Below, one piece after another: positions 53,059 to 61,590 of a stretch of DNA of 64,000 bases (positions are counted from its first letter, which is position 1; every line of letters begins with the position of its first letter). A program made the translations under genes and the position numbers. Under the pieces are notes generated by a model, which saw only the letters and a program-made list of their open reading frames with translations, was not told where the DNA came from and made no database searches. The DNA lies in NCBI GenBank assembly GCA_003538625.1, contig DPRR01000045.1:209883-273882 (forward strand), read 5' to 3'. This DNA comes from Ignavibacteriales bacterium (GTDB lineage: Bacteria > Bacteroidota > Ignavibacteria > Ignavibacteriales > Ignavibacteriaceae).

Positions 53059-53973
53059 TTAAAACTTAAACTGTAGTGAGAAAAGATTTGCATTACCTAA
53101 TCCCAATGAAAAAGGAAGGAATGCGTAATCAAACTTTAGATTGCCCCACATAAGACCAATACCAGCTGTAAAACCGCGACTTTCATATCCGGTTTGATAT
53201 CCTGCCCTGGCAGCAATAAACCTGTTATAAAGAACCTCTCCGCCAAAGTTAAAGTGGTTATCTTCAGTATCCAGATATTTCTGTAATTCAACTCCACCTG
53301 TAAAATCAAATTTGGAATCAATTAGACTATAAGTGTATGCTGTGCCGATTCTTAATTCAGTGGGGAGTTTTGTTTCTTCGTTTCTAAGTGCATTCATTGA
53401 TCCAATATTTTTTACAACTGCCGATGCTGTTAAACCATTAAATGGAAGCAGGTAGTTTAATCCAAAATCAAATCCAAACCCGGATGCCTGATCGTTTAAT
53501 AAACCTTCATATATATATTTAATACCTGCACCAAATGAAATTTCATCAGTTAAAAAAAATCCGGTTGATAAACTTCCGTAAAAATAATTGGCATCAAAAG
53601 TTGTTACGGGATCTCCGGCAATTTCTCTGAATTCAAGTCCGCTAACGGAAGTAACGTTAAATCCAACTGCAAATGGAATATTCCATAACTCAGTTTTAAC
53701 ACCAATAACTTCGCTGCTTATATCCTGTATCCATTCATTGTGCATAAATAATACTTCAGATCTTTCAGTTAAAGCTAACTTTGCCGGATTGTAGAATAAT
53801 CCGGTCAGATCGTTTGATAGTGCAGTTCCGGCATCACCCATAGCGATGTTACGCGCACCAAATCCATATTTAAGAAATGATAAACCGGTATTACCGGCAG
53901 ACTGTGAATAAACTGCTGCCGATAGGATTATAATAAATGCTAATAGTTTCTTCATAAAATTATATTGCTTCAT
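53059..53973 (-). CDS. PorV/PorQ-family outer-membrane beta-barrel protein
   Basis: A 304-residue barrel protein of the PorV/PorQ family. The signal peptide ends near VYSQ. The family hallmark GLSFLKYGFGARNIAMGDAGTALSNDLTGLFYNPAKLAL lies near 29-67, followed by alternating beta strands and a terminal FSLQFKF with the aromatic last residue of outer-membrane barrels. PorV-type proteins carry type IX substrates to the attachment complex. The start could be either the ATG at 53973 or the one at 53955, which gives MKKLLAF. Last gene before the terminator. Confidence 0.87.
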   Translation of the reverse strand: MKQYNFMKKLLAFIIILSAAVYSQSAGNTGLSFLKYGFGARNIAMGDAGTALSNDLTGLFYNPAKLALTERSEVLFMHNEWIQDISSEVIGVKTELWNIPFAVGFNVTSVSGLEFREIAGDPVTTFDANYFYGSLSTGFFLTDEISFGAGIKYIYEGLLNDQASGFGFDFGLNYLLPFNGLTASAVVKNIGSMNALRNEETKLPTELRIGTAYTYSLIDSKFDFTGGVELQKYLDTEDNHFNFGGEVLYNRFIAARAGYQTGYESRGFTAGIGLMWGNLKFDYAFLPFSLGLGNANLFSLQFKF

Positions 53974-53996
53974 TGTTCAATTGTTCGATTGATAAT

Positions 53997-55001
53997 CTAA
54001 AATTGTAAATTGATCCCTATAATATGCCTATCAGACGAAGAATATTGCTCAATCATAAAAGCATAATCAACGCCAACAATCCACTCTCCAAACGCCTTTG
54101 AGTATGAAAATCCGAATGATGGTTTTAAACCGGAATCCGTGTTACTCAGATTTAGTTGATCAATACCGCCGCGTAAAAATAGATTTTCAAAAATATTATA
54201 TTCGGCGCCAAGCCTGACGATATTAGTTCCTGCATTGCTATTTTCAAATTCTAATGCGGTAAGCAATTTAATATCAGGATTATAATAACTTACGCCAACT
54301 TTTTTCATTAAAGGAAATTCATCCTTTGTAGCTAAACCCTGTTGTCCATAAATAGGACTTGTATCCCATTCATATTTACTGTTAATATCAGATAACATCA
54401 GAGATACATTCCAATTATTATTTACTTTGTAAAGTGCACCTATATCCAAACCTAAAGCGTTTGATGTAATTTCTTCGTACAATTTGTAGTAATAAAATTT
54501 AACGGAGATACCCATTGAAAACTTTTCTGAGAATCTGTTAGCTACACTTAAGAAAAACTGATTTTCTGATGTTGATAGTTCGCCGGTTGAAATACCATTA
54601 TTATCTCTTCCATCAATTCCGCTAACACCAGAGTTAATAATCCCAACACTTATACCTGCAGTCCTGCTTGGTTTATTATCATCAGAAATATTTTTAGTGG
54701 AATAAAAATCAAACTTTCGGGTAAAACTTAAAAAGTTTAAAGATCTGTCTAATGACAAAATTGAATAACCCGTTTGAAAAGAATTATTTTCCTGGAACGG
54801 TGACAAGGCAGGATTGTAATATGACACAAGATTTCCTGTTGTTACAGCTGACATTGCATTGCCCATACTGATACCGCGGGCTCCAAAACCGATTCTGCTG
54901 AATGCGCCCGGTTTAGTACTGATCTCTGTAAATTTTGGTTGAGCAATTAATGCACCCGAGAAGAATAATGCAGCTGATAAATAAAATATTTTGTATCTCA
55001 T
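53997..55001 (-). CDS. PorV/PorQ-like outer-membrane barrel protein, second copy
   Basis: A 334-residue barrel protein like its downstream neighbour. A signal peptide (1-20, ending LIAQ) is followed by GAFSRIGFGARGISMGNAMSAVTTGNLVSYYNPAL (the PorV-type start) and about 14 strands, ending IIGINLQF with the terminal aromatic residue. The two PorV-like proteins differ clearly, so they may handle different substrates. Its stop is 23 bases before the next start, and its start overlaps the propeller gene stop by four bases (ATGA). Confidence 0.87.
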   Translation of the reverse strand: MRYKIFYLSAALFFSGALIAQPKFTEISTKPGAFSRIGFGARGISMGNAMSAVTTGNLVSYYNPALSPFQENNSFQTGYSILSLDRSLNFLSFTRKFDFYSTKNISDDNKPSRTAGISVGIINSGVSGIDGRDNNGISTGELSTSENQFFLSVANRFSEKFSMGISVKFYYYKLYEEITSNALGLDIGALYKVNNNWNVSLMLSDINSKYEWDTSPIYGQQGLATKDEFPLMKKVGVSYYNPDIKLLTALEFENSNAGTNIVRLGAEYNIFENLFLRGGIDQLNLSNTDSGLKPSFGFSYSKAFGEWIVGVDYAFMIEQYSSSDRHIIGINLQF

Positions 55002-56560
55002 TGCATCACCAAAATCTTTCCGTAAACAGCATCATTATTGCCAACATCTACACGATAAAAGTAAACTCCATTTGAAACATAGTTCCCATTATCATCTTTT
55101 CCGTCCCAAAAATCAGGCGGACCTTCTAAATCCCTGTTCCTCGGTGCATTCTGAATTACAGTTCTTACATAATTAAATCCAAAATCAAAAATGCGGATGG
55201 TAACATTTGCATCTGTGCCGTTGGTGCTGTATTTAATTTTCAATTCCTCCTGCCTTGGTGAAAATGGATTTGGATAACAATAAGTCTCATTATTTGATTG
55301 AAGAGGTTGTGAAGCAAAATAAATTTTCCACTCACCTTCCCAAACTTTACCTGCATCCTCTTTCAAACTTACTAAACCATCGGCTGTACCTAACCATATT
55401 TTTTGCAGATAAGAATCCGCCGCGTAAAAAAGATTTGTCTTAAGTGATGCTTTAGATTTTTCATCAACTATAGAATTTGGTAGCAGCCAGGTTAATCCAT
55501 TATCAGAAGAGCGAAAAACCCCGTTATCCGTTGGAACCATTACATCATTGTTTTTAAAACCAAAATTATGGGGACGTTCATCTCTCAGATATGTCCGCCA
55601 GGTTTGTCCTCCGTTTGAAGATGAACTGACTCCATAGAACTCTGATTGATCTTCTGCTTTCCAAGTGGAAGCCCAGACCGTGTTAGTCAGATTATTGTAT
55701 GCAAGTGCTGTTATAAAATTTCCACTTATTGGCTCATTTTGATTTTGAGCATTAAATTTTACCCAGCTAATTCCGCCATCAGTGGATTTATTAATCCCGT
55801 TCGCAGTTCCAACATAAAGCGTATTATCATCCGTAGAGATAACAGAAAAAACCCTATAATTATAATTTCCTGTAGAACAAAAATTTCCTCCAACAGGAGT
55901 AAGACAAAAATCTAAAGTGTCGGTTGGAGAAATAGAATTTAAATTATCCGGTGGAAGCACAACACGCTGCCAGGTTTGTCCATTATCCGTACTTTTTCTT
56001 AATCCGCCAGCAAAAGTTGCTATCCAAATTGTACCGGGAGTAAAAGCAATATCATATACCAGATTTTGAATTGCGACGGTAACCGCAACCGATCGCAGTT
56101 GGTTAATTCCATATTGTACAACGGTATCAGTTTGTTGATCGATCGGTTGAGATATGCTGGTCCAGTTTGATCCAAGGTTAGTTGTATATTTTAATCCCGT
56201 TCCTTCGGGTAGAGTTTGTCCGCCGGTAACTTCAGTCGATCGGGCAGTTGAACACCAGAAAACTCCGTTGTTATATCCCATTGCTGCAACATTATCAGTT
56301 CCAAAATCTGCCTGACCGTAAAAGTTAGTCCAGTTTTCACCGCCATCTACAGATAGACTAACACCGCGGCTTGTACCTAACCAGATCGTATCGCCGATGG
56401 TAATTATATCTGTAATTGTATTACTTAGCGGATTTTTAAAAGCAGATTTATTTAATGATTTATACTCTTTACCAAGTGTATAATTATCAGGATACGTTTG
56501 AGCTGAAATACTTATTGAGCTTACTATTAAGCTTAAAATTATAAATAATAGTTTTTTCAT
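54998..56560 (-). CDS. Secreted beta-propeller protein with FlgD-like C-terminal domain
   Basis: A 520-residue secreted protein. The signal peptide is at 1-20. BNR/photosystem II assembly factor-like propeller repeats appear as blades with the S-DGG--W pattern (SVDGGENWT, STDNGQTWQRV, STDGGISWVKF, SSNGGQTWRTY, SSDNGLTWLLP). The last 95 residues are a FlgD-like Ig domain that starts CYPNPFSPRQEELKIKY and has WDGKDDNGNYVSNGVYFYRV. That domain type ends many proteins exported through the type IX route. Upstream is a lipoprotein (ATGA overlap), downstream two PorV-like barrels. Confidence 0.87.
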   Translation of the reverse strand: MKKLLFIILSLIVSSISISAQTYPDNYTLGKEYKSLNKSAFKNPLSNTITDIITIGDTIWLGTSRGVSLSVDGGENWTNFYGQADFGTDNVAAMGYNNGVFWCSTARSTEVTGGQTLPEGTGLKYTTNLGSNWTSISQPIDQQTDTVVQYGINQLRSVAVTVAIQNLVYDIAFTPGTIWIATFAGGLRKSTDNGQTWQRVVLPPDNLNSISPTDTLDFCLTPVGGNFCSTGNYNYRVFSVISTDDNTLYVGTANGINKSTDGGISWVKFNAQNQNEPISGNFITALAYNNLTNTVWASTWKAEDQSEFYGVSSSSNGGQTWRTYLRDERPHNFGFKNNDVMVPTDNGVFRSSDNGLTWLLPNSIVDEKSKASLKTNLFYAADSYLQKIWLGTADGLVSLKEDAGKVWEGEWKIYFASQPLQSNNETYCYPNPFSPRQEELKIKYSTNGTDANVTIRIFDFGFNYVRTVIQNAPRNRDLEGPPDFWDGKDDNGNYVSNGVYFYRVDVGNNDAVYGKILVMQ

Positions 56561-57360
56561 TGGATAAGTAAATTATGATTAATGATGTTGCTAAATTTTC
56601 CTCCGCGATCTTTTGCGCGAAATTCCAACCGGTACGTACCTTTGGCATTTGACGAAGTTATTTGTATAAGCAGAGAGTAAATACCATCTCCGGCTGTTTG
56701 ATCTCCGTGGTCTAAAATGTTTCCATCATCAAACAAGAAATTCTGAATATTGCTCGTTGTTCCATCAGGGCGGTAAACAACAAAATAAGCTTTGTCAATA
56801 TCTGAGAGTCCGTTTTGATCAAATACTTTTATTGATGTAAGTATAATTGTAGTGCTGGTTACAACTGCAGTATCAGGATCAACAACATCATCAGAAATTA
56901 CAGGAGCAAAATTGGCTTGCCCATTATCAAATTTAAATGTTCCTAAGGCAACCTGTTTGGTATTATTAGAAATATCAGTAACAAAATATTTGATGTTGTA
57001 AATACCATTCGGATAGCTTCCGCTTAAAGGGATTTTATTTGCAAATGAACCATCATTTGCTACATCATCTCCATTCGATAAATTCCCGTTATCAAGCAAA
57101 TAAAGAGGAGAAGAATTTAGTTGTGTATTATCAACAGCATATACAAAACAATAAACATTCTGAATATTTGTTGATGAACTAAATGAAATCCTGACAGTAA
57201 CCAGGGAATCTGAAGAATTAAATTGAATAGAATCTGAAGGTGATACTAATTTAACCTGATAATCAGGATTAAAATTCTCTATCAAATTATCATATTCTTT
57301 TTCACATCCCCAAAAAAGGATGAGAATAAGAGAGAGAAAAGTTAATATTTTTATTTTCAT
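56557..57360 (-). CDS. Lipoprotein with tandem Ig-like domains
   Basis: A 267-residue lipoprotein. The signal MKIKILTFLSLILILFWGC has a lipobox cysteine at residue 19. The mature part appears to hold two Ig-like beta-sandwich domains, each ending in an acidic NGDDVANDGSF or DHGDQTAGDGIYSL turn, a pattern shared with choice-of-anchor type domains that may bind calcium. First gene of the four-gene unit that continues with the propeller protein and two PorV-like barrels. Function not recognised; a surface-attached partner is an inference from the operon. Confidence 0.8.
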   Translation of the reverse strand: MKIKILTFLSLILILFWGCEKEYDNLIENFNPDYQVKLVSPSDSIQFNSSDSLVTVRISFSSSTNIQNVYCFVYAVDNTQLNSSPLYLLDNGNLSNGDDVANDGSFANKIPLSGSYPNGIYNIKYFVTDISNNTKQVALGTFKFDNGQANFAPVISDDVVDPDTAVVTSTTIILTSIKVFDQNGLSDIDKAYFVVYRPDGTTSNIQNFLFDDGNILDHGDQTAGDGIYSLLIQITSSNAKGTYRLEFRAKDRGGKFSNIINHNLLIQ

Positions 57361-57412
57361 AACTTAATATTTCTTAATAATTAAAATTCAACAAGGTAAA
57401 AATATCACCACT

Positions 57413-58429
57413 TTAACCAATAAAATTAAGCATTAGTGGGGCAGGTGAAAATGATATAACAAAGATAAAAAAACTTAAGTATCCTAAGAACATTCTTTTT
57501 TTATCCAGAGGTAGAACATCGGGCACAGGCGGATGTTTAAGTTTTACGACAAAATAGAGAAGCATAGCCCAGAACAACCAGCCGCTCCAGCCAAATTCAA
57601 TATTTATTCCTAAAAGAGAATCCAGAACTCCGCCAAAGCCAAGCAACAAAAGTATTATTGCAGAAATAGATGATATATTATAATGCTTTTTATCACCAAA
57701 CATAGTATAAGCAATATGCCCGCCGTCTAATTGTCCAACCGGAATCATATTCATAGATGTAACAAGTAATCCAAACCATCCAGCACAAAGAAATGGGTAG
57801 TGATAAATTTCGCTCATAGGCGGAAAAAATGAGCCCGGATTTACAAAAATATATCTAAGAAAAGAAAATAGAATTGAATCACCGAATACCAACTGCATAC
57901 CATCCTTACCGTAATCGGGAGAAAAATAATCCGGATGAATATTAATTAAATAATCAATTGAAGGAACGTGAGTGAAACCATAAATCAAAATTCCAAGACA
58001 TACAACAAATCCGGATAGCGGTCCTGCAATTCCAATATCAAACATAGCCTTCTTTGAATAGATTGGAGACTTGGTTTTTATAACAGCGCCCATAGTCCCA
58101 AAATTTATAAAATATGCAACTGGAGGAAATGGTATATAAAATGGAAGTGTCGCCTTTATTCGATGCATTTTTGCAGCAAAGTAATGACCAAACTCATGGA
58201 ATGTTATGATTAATAAAATACTTATTGAATAAGGTAACCCTTTAATCAAAAGATTAAATTCATATGGGGGAAGTTTTCCGGTAGTCCACTCTACCCCCGC
58301 AAGAGTTGTTGTAATAAAAGTAACAATAAATAATCCAATATGAATTAAATAACTATTTAATTTTTTACGCTTCTCTTTAGCGGCAGTTGTAACGTAAACT
58401 CTTGGTTCTGTTTGTGAAAATTCACTCAT
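57413..58429 (-). CDS. Site-2 protease family (M50) intramembrane metalloprotease
   Basis: A 338-residue M50 protease with about six helices. The zinc site HEFGHYFAAKMH is near residue 78, followed by LPFYIPFPPVAYFINFGTMGAVI and, later, NMIPVGQLDGGHIAYTMFG with the third zinc ligand aspartate. Family members cleave transmembrane substrates such as anti-sigma factors or signal-peptide remnants. No PDZ domain is present. Nothing nearby points to a specific substrate. ATG at 58429. Confidence 0.92.
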   Translation of the reverse strand: MSEFSQTEPRVYVTTAAKEKRKKLNSYLIHIGLFIVTFITTTLAGVEWTTGKLPPYEFNLLIKGLPYSISILLIITFHEFGHYFAAKMHRIKATLPFYIPFPPVAYFINFGTMGAVIKTKSPIYSKKAMFDIGIAGPLSGFVVCLGILIYGFTHVPSIDYLINIHPDYFSPDYGKDGMQLVFGDSILFSFLRYIFVNPGSFFPPMSEIYHYPFLCAGWFGLLVTSMNMIPVGQLDGGHIAYTMFGDKKHYNISSISAIILLLLGFGGVLDSLLGINIEFGWSGWLFWAMLLYFVVKLKHPPVPDVLPLDKKRMFLGYLSFFIFVISFSPAPLMLNFIG

Positions 58430-58434
58430 ACTAG

Positions 58435-58497
58435 TTTTGTGTTCTTTAGTGATTTAGTGTTTTGGTGGCATTTCCTTCTTGCCACTAGAACACAAAA
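58435..58497. repeat. Two-tier inverted repeat
   Basis: An outer 11-base inverted repeat (TTTTGTGTTCT 58435-58445, AGAACACAAAA 58487-58497) encloses an inner hairpin (GTGGCA 58465-58470, TGCCAC 58480-58485). It sits between the M50 protease gene and the DUF1207 gene on the minus strand. AGTGATTTAGTGTTTTGGTGGC-like text within it looks like intergenic repeat rather than regulation. Confidence 0.65.
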
Positions 58498-58522
58498 ACT
58501 CAAAAATCCACTTGATATATTT

Positions 58523-59371
58523 TTATAGTTCAAAATTAAATCCTACAGCTGAATAATTTTCATTAACATCATAATACTCACCATGAATACTTTTTCCAGA
58601 AATGTATGTGTAATACAAACTTAATCCTTTGTTCTTCCAGTTTCCAAATTTAACTCCCACCGAAAAAATATTATTACCAACATAAGTTTCATTACCTGCA
58701 AGTTTAAAATCATACGCCACAAATGGTGTCATAGTTTCACCACCGAATTGAGTAATAAAATAATCAAATCCTACCTGTGCATTGAACTGTTTAATTTCTT
58801 CCGGAATGATGTGAAAGATATAAGTTAATCCAACATAACCTCTAAAAGTATTTACTCTGTAATAAGGAAATAACTCAATAAACTCTTTACTAAAAACAAA
58901 AGGATCTCTTCCATCTCTCCATTCTTGATTCTCTGCATCATACTGTCCATCAACAAGGTGTGCACTGATGTGACTTAATCGGAAACGTAATCCTAATTCA
59001 TTTTCATCGCTAAGTTGCTTTTTATATCCCGCATTAAGTCCAAAGAGATAATCAATTGTTTCAACGGGAAATTTGAAATCATCTGTGCTTCTTAATCTTG
59101 TAAAAGTAAAAAGATCAGCACCTATTGAGATTGTTTCATCATCATCATACCATTTAACTATATCCCGCGAAGTTGAAATATCAAGACGCAATTTGTTGTT
59201 ATCCATTGCAAAAACAAATCCGGCTTTTGGTTCAAGAATATTTGCTGTGAATGGCTGGATATTTAAATCTGATGGGAATAGTTCATGCTGCCATTGGGCA
59301 AACGATATTGACGTGCTAAATAATAGTAGTGCTAAAATTTTAATTATTAATTTGTTTGATTGTTCTGTCAT
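58523..59371 (-). CDS. DUF1207 outer-membrane protein
   Basis: A 282-residue secreted protein of the DUF1207 family. The signal peptide ends SISFAQ. WQHELFPSDLNIQPFTANILEPKAGFVF opens the domain. GADLFTFTRL, the LGLRFRLSHISAHLVDG strand, ELFPYYRVNTFRGYVGLTYIFH and a terminal NFEL strand with a hydrophobic end suggest a beta-barrel of the outer membrane. No biochemical role is known for the family. The start is the ATG at 59371. A longer frame from 59497 would consist of translated intergenic repeat. Confidence 0.87.
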   Translation of the reverse strand: MTEQSNKLIIKILALLLFSTSISFAQWQHELFPSDLNIQPFTANILEPKAGFVFAMDNNKLRLDISTSRDIVKWYDDDETISIGADLFTFTRLRSTDDFKFPVETIDYLFGLNAGYKKQLSDENELGLRFRLSHISAHLVDGQYDAENQEWRDGRDPFVFSKEFIELFPYYRVNTFRGYVGLTYIFHIIPEEIKQFNAQVGFDYFITQFGGETMTPFVAYDFKLAGNETYVGNNIFSVGVKFGNWKNKGLSLYYTYISGKSIHGEYYDVNENYSAVGFNFEL

Positions 59372-59474
59372 TTCGAATCCGGCTTTAGCCGGTGAGAAAT
59401 CTTTTACTTTGCTTTGTAGCAGATTTCTCAGCCTGCCTCTCCTGTAAGCAGGTTGAAGACTTCTTCGAAATGAC
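59367..59474. repeat. Composite palindromic repeat cassette
   Basis: An outer inverted repeat GTCATTTCGAA (59367-59377) / TTCGAAATGAC (59464-59474) encloses CCGGC/GCCGG (59379-59383/59388-59392), TGAGAAATC/GATTTCTCA (59393-59401/59422-59430) and CCTGC/GCAGG (59432-59436/59448-59452). It has the GTCAT start of the elements at 20979 and 21031. It covers the start region of the DUF1207 gene, so it can be wrongly read as coding. Confidence 0.75.
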
Positions 59475-59503
59475 CGTTTTAATTTTTCATTGTTCATTCT
59501 TAA

Positions 59504-60499
59504 TTATTCATTATTAGAAGATTGAATAAATTTCTTTTTAATTTTTTGTTTGATCAGTTTGTTATAACTGTACTTAAACTTTGATGTTAAACTGGAAATA
59601 GCATAAAGATTTGTTGGGAAAGCAAATGATGGTTCAAAGTAACAATTAACTGTGCAGCCCTGACAAAAATCAAATCTGCCTTCCATCTTAATAAAGTGTT
59701 TTATCTTTTCTGATTGGCGAATTTCTTTTATCGGTTTATCAATTGCAATTTTATCACTTGAAAAATGATAGCATGGGAGTATGATCTCATTTGTTGGTGA
59801 AATAACAATAACCCTTGAAACAGCTTTGCAGCTTGGATTGTTAATATCGTTGCCACCATCTTTTCTTAACTTCATAAATCCTTTGTTAAGATAGATATCC
59901 ATTTTCCCATCACAATATTGATCTACATAATCTGTTGCCTCATCACTCAAACCGGGATTTCCGAAATAAGCAAAAACAGGATTTACCAGAAGGACTAAAT
60001 CATGTTGTTGTGCAATCTCATGCATTCTTGGGAGCTTTTTATAAGTATCATTTGTAACTGTAAAAAGTATGTCAGGAAATTCACCAAGTGATTTTGCAAT
60101 CTCGATACTTTTGAAAACTGATTTGTAACAATCCACTTTTCTAATCTTATTATGCTCTTCTTCATCAGGTGCATCCAGTGAGAAGTGAAGCAGATTTATA
60201 TTTCCGAAAAGTTTTTCTGCATATTTATGATATAGAAGTCCATTACTCGTAATACTTGTTTGCATTTTTAAATCATGAGCAAACTTTGCCATCTCTGCTA
60301 CGTCTTTATGAAGTAAAGGTTCGCCGCCTGTAAGATCAATGAACTTAACGCCAAGCTCTGCAAGCTGAGTTACATTACTTTTAAAATCTTCTAAGTCTGC
60401 ATAAGGAGTATCTTTAAAATTAGTATGATCACCAAAATGGCAAAACTCACAATAAGCATTGCATCTGTATGTTAGATAATAATTACAGAGAAGAAGCAT
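59504..60499 (-). CDS. Radical SAM protein with C-terminal cysteine-rich region
   Basis: A 331-residue radical SAM protein. The iron-sulfur motif CxxxCxxC is in YRCNAYCEFCHFGD (C13, C17, C20), followed by LTGGEPLLHKD (SAM-binding) and HFSLDAPDEEEH. Further cysteines in LPCYHF and FCQGCTVNCYF near residue 285 may hold an auxiliary cluster as in SPASM-type proteins. The reaction is unknown. The ATG at 60499 overlaps the stop of the GT2 gene (TAATG), and a polysaccharide deacetylase gene precedes that, so a role in making or modifying a glycan is plausible by context. Confidence 0.87.
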   Translation of the reverse strand: MLLLCNYYLTYRCNAYCEFCHFGDHTNFKDTPYADLEDFKSNVTQLAELGVKFIDLTGGEPLLHKDVAEMAKFAHDLKMQTSITSNGLLYHKYAEKLFGNINLLHFSLDAPDEEEHNKIRKVDCYKSVFKSIEIAKSLGEFPDILFTVTNDTYKKLPRMHEIAQQHDLVLLVNPVFAYFGNPGLSDEATDYVDQYCDGKMDIYLNKGFMKLRKDGGNDINNPSCKAVSRVIVISPTNEIILPCYHFSSDKIAIDKPIKEIRQSEKIKHFIKMEGRFDFCQGCTVNCYFEPSFAFPTNLYAISSLTSKFKYSYNKLIKQKIKKKFIQSSNNE

Positions 60500-61590
60500 T
60501 AATATTCTCGACCCTTCCAGATCACTTTTTTATTTGGCAAAACTATAAAAGGAAGAAGTATTACATAAATTAAATAGTAAACTTCAAAGTGGAAGAAGTA
60601 CTTCAGGTTTTTTGTAATTCCAAGTTTAACATGAACAGGATACAACAGAAAAAAATCTAAAGCTACTTTAAACACTACCAAAGTTAACCATGTGGATGAG
60701 AAAAAGAAAGGTGTTAATAATACGAGAAGATTGGCTGTAAATCCCCAAAACATAATTACAAAACCTCTGAATGGAACGCCTAATCCTCCGACTCCCCATC
60801 GTTTTTTTTGTGCAATTAAACTTTTAAGTGAACGGCATGGAATAGAGGTTACAAGCGAATCGGATTCAACCGGAAAAATTACTTTATATTTCTTTAGATT
60901 ATAAATCGCATTCATTAAAGTAAAATCCTCAGTAACACTGTGGGGAAGTTTTTCGTATCCACCAACTTCATCGTAAGCTGATTTGCGGTACGACATATTG
61001 TTACCAATGCATGAAATGGGAAAATTAAGATTTGTTGTTCCAGCTCCTGCAGTGAGCAGATACACAAAATCAATTGCTTGCATACCGTGAAACCAGTTTT
61101 GGGCAGTTTGAGTAGTTACTCCGGTAACTATAGCAACATCCGATTGATAATGCGAGCACATGGATTTTACCCAAAGAGGTTTTACTTCGCAATCTGCATC
61201 AGTAGTTAGAATAATTTCACCTGTTGCTTCTTTTATCGCGTAAGCAAGTGCGCGCATCTTACCAATAAGTTTTGTGTGATGTTCTTCGGTTGTGATTTTT
61301 TGAAATCTGCTTTTGCCCGCGATAAAATCATCAATAATTTTTCCTGTTGAATCTGTTGATTGATCATCAACAATCATAATCTGGAGCTTACCATCAGGAT
61401 ATTCAAGTTTATCGAGTGAAATAAGTGTACGAAGAATTTTCTCTTCTTCATTTCTGGCGGCAACAATTATAGTTGCTGTAGGAAGATTATCATCGGAAAT
61501 TCTTGGAAATTTTTTTTTAGCCCCAATTATAAATATCACTGATTGGAAAAAATATCCAATCATTATAAAAAGGAATATCAGTTCAAACAT
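60499..61590 (-). CDS. Membrane glycosyltransferase family 2 (processive-type motif)
   Basis: A 363-residue GT2 enzyme. A membrane helix at 1-22, then the catalytic domain: TIIVAARNEEEKILRTLISL, IVDDQSTDSTG (first aspartate), TTDADCEVKP (DxD), TEDF (third aspartate) and QKKRWGVGG (Q-x-x-R-W), followed by two or three C-terminal helices. This set of motifs is seen in cellulose synthase-like and ceramide glucosyltransferase-like enzymes. Acceptor unknown, perhaps a lipid. It overlaps the deacetylase gene by 13 bases and the radical SAM gene by one. Confidence 0.9.
   Translation of the reverse strand: MFELIFLFIMIGYFFQSVIFIIGAKKKFPRISDDNLPTATIIVAARNEEEKILRTLISLDKLEYPDGKLQIMIVDDQSTDSTGKIIDDFIAGKSRFQKITTEEHHTKLIGKMRALAYAIKEATGEIILTTDADCEVKPLWVKSMCSHYQSDVAIVTGVTTQTAQNWFHGMQAIDFVYLLTAGAGTTNLNFPISCIGNNMSYRKSAYDEVGGYEKLPHSVTEDFTLMNAIYNLKKYKVIFPVESDSLVTSIPCRSLKSLIAQKKRWGVGGLGVPFRGFVIMFWGFTANLLVLLTPFFFSSTWLTLVVFKVALDFFLLYPVHVKLGITKNLKYFFHFEVYYLIYVILLPFIVLPNKKVIWKGREY

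Noticed and set aside
59073..59447. 124-residue plus-strand open frame opposite the DUF1207 gene
   Set aside because: It runs through both the DUF1207 coding region and the repeat cassette and shows no domain.
59372..59497. 42-residue extension of the DUF1207 protein
   Set aside because: The residues are translated from a palindromic repeat cassette and precede a complete signal peptide starting at 59371.
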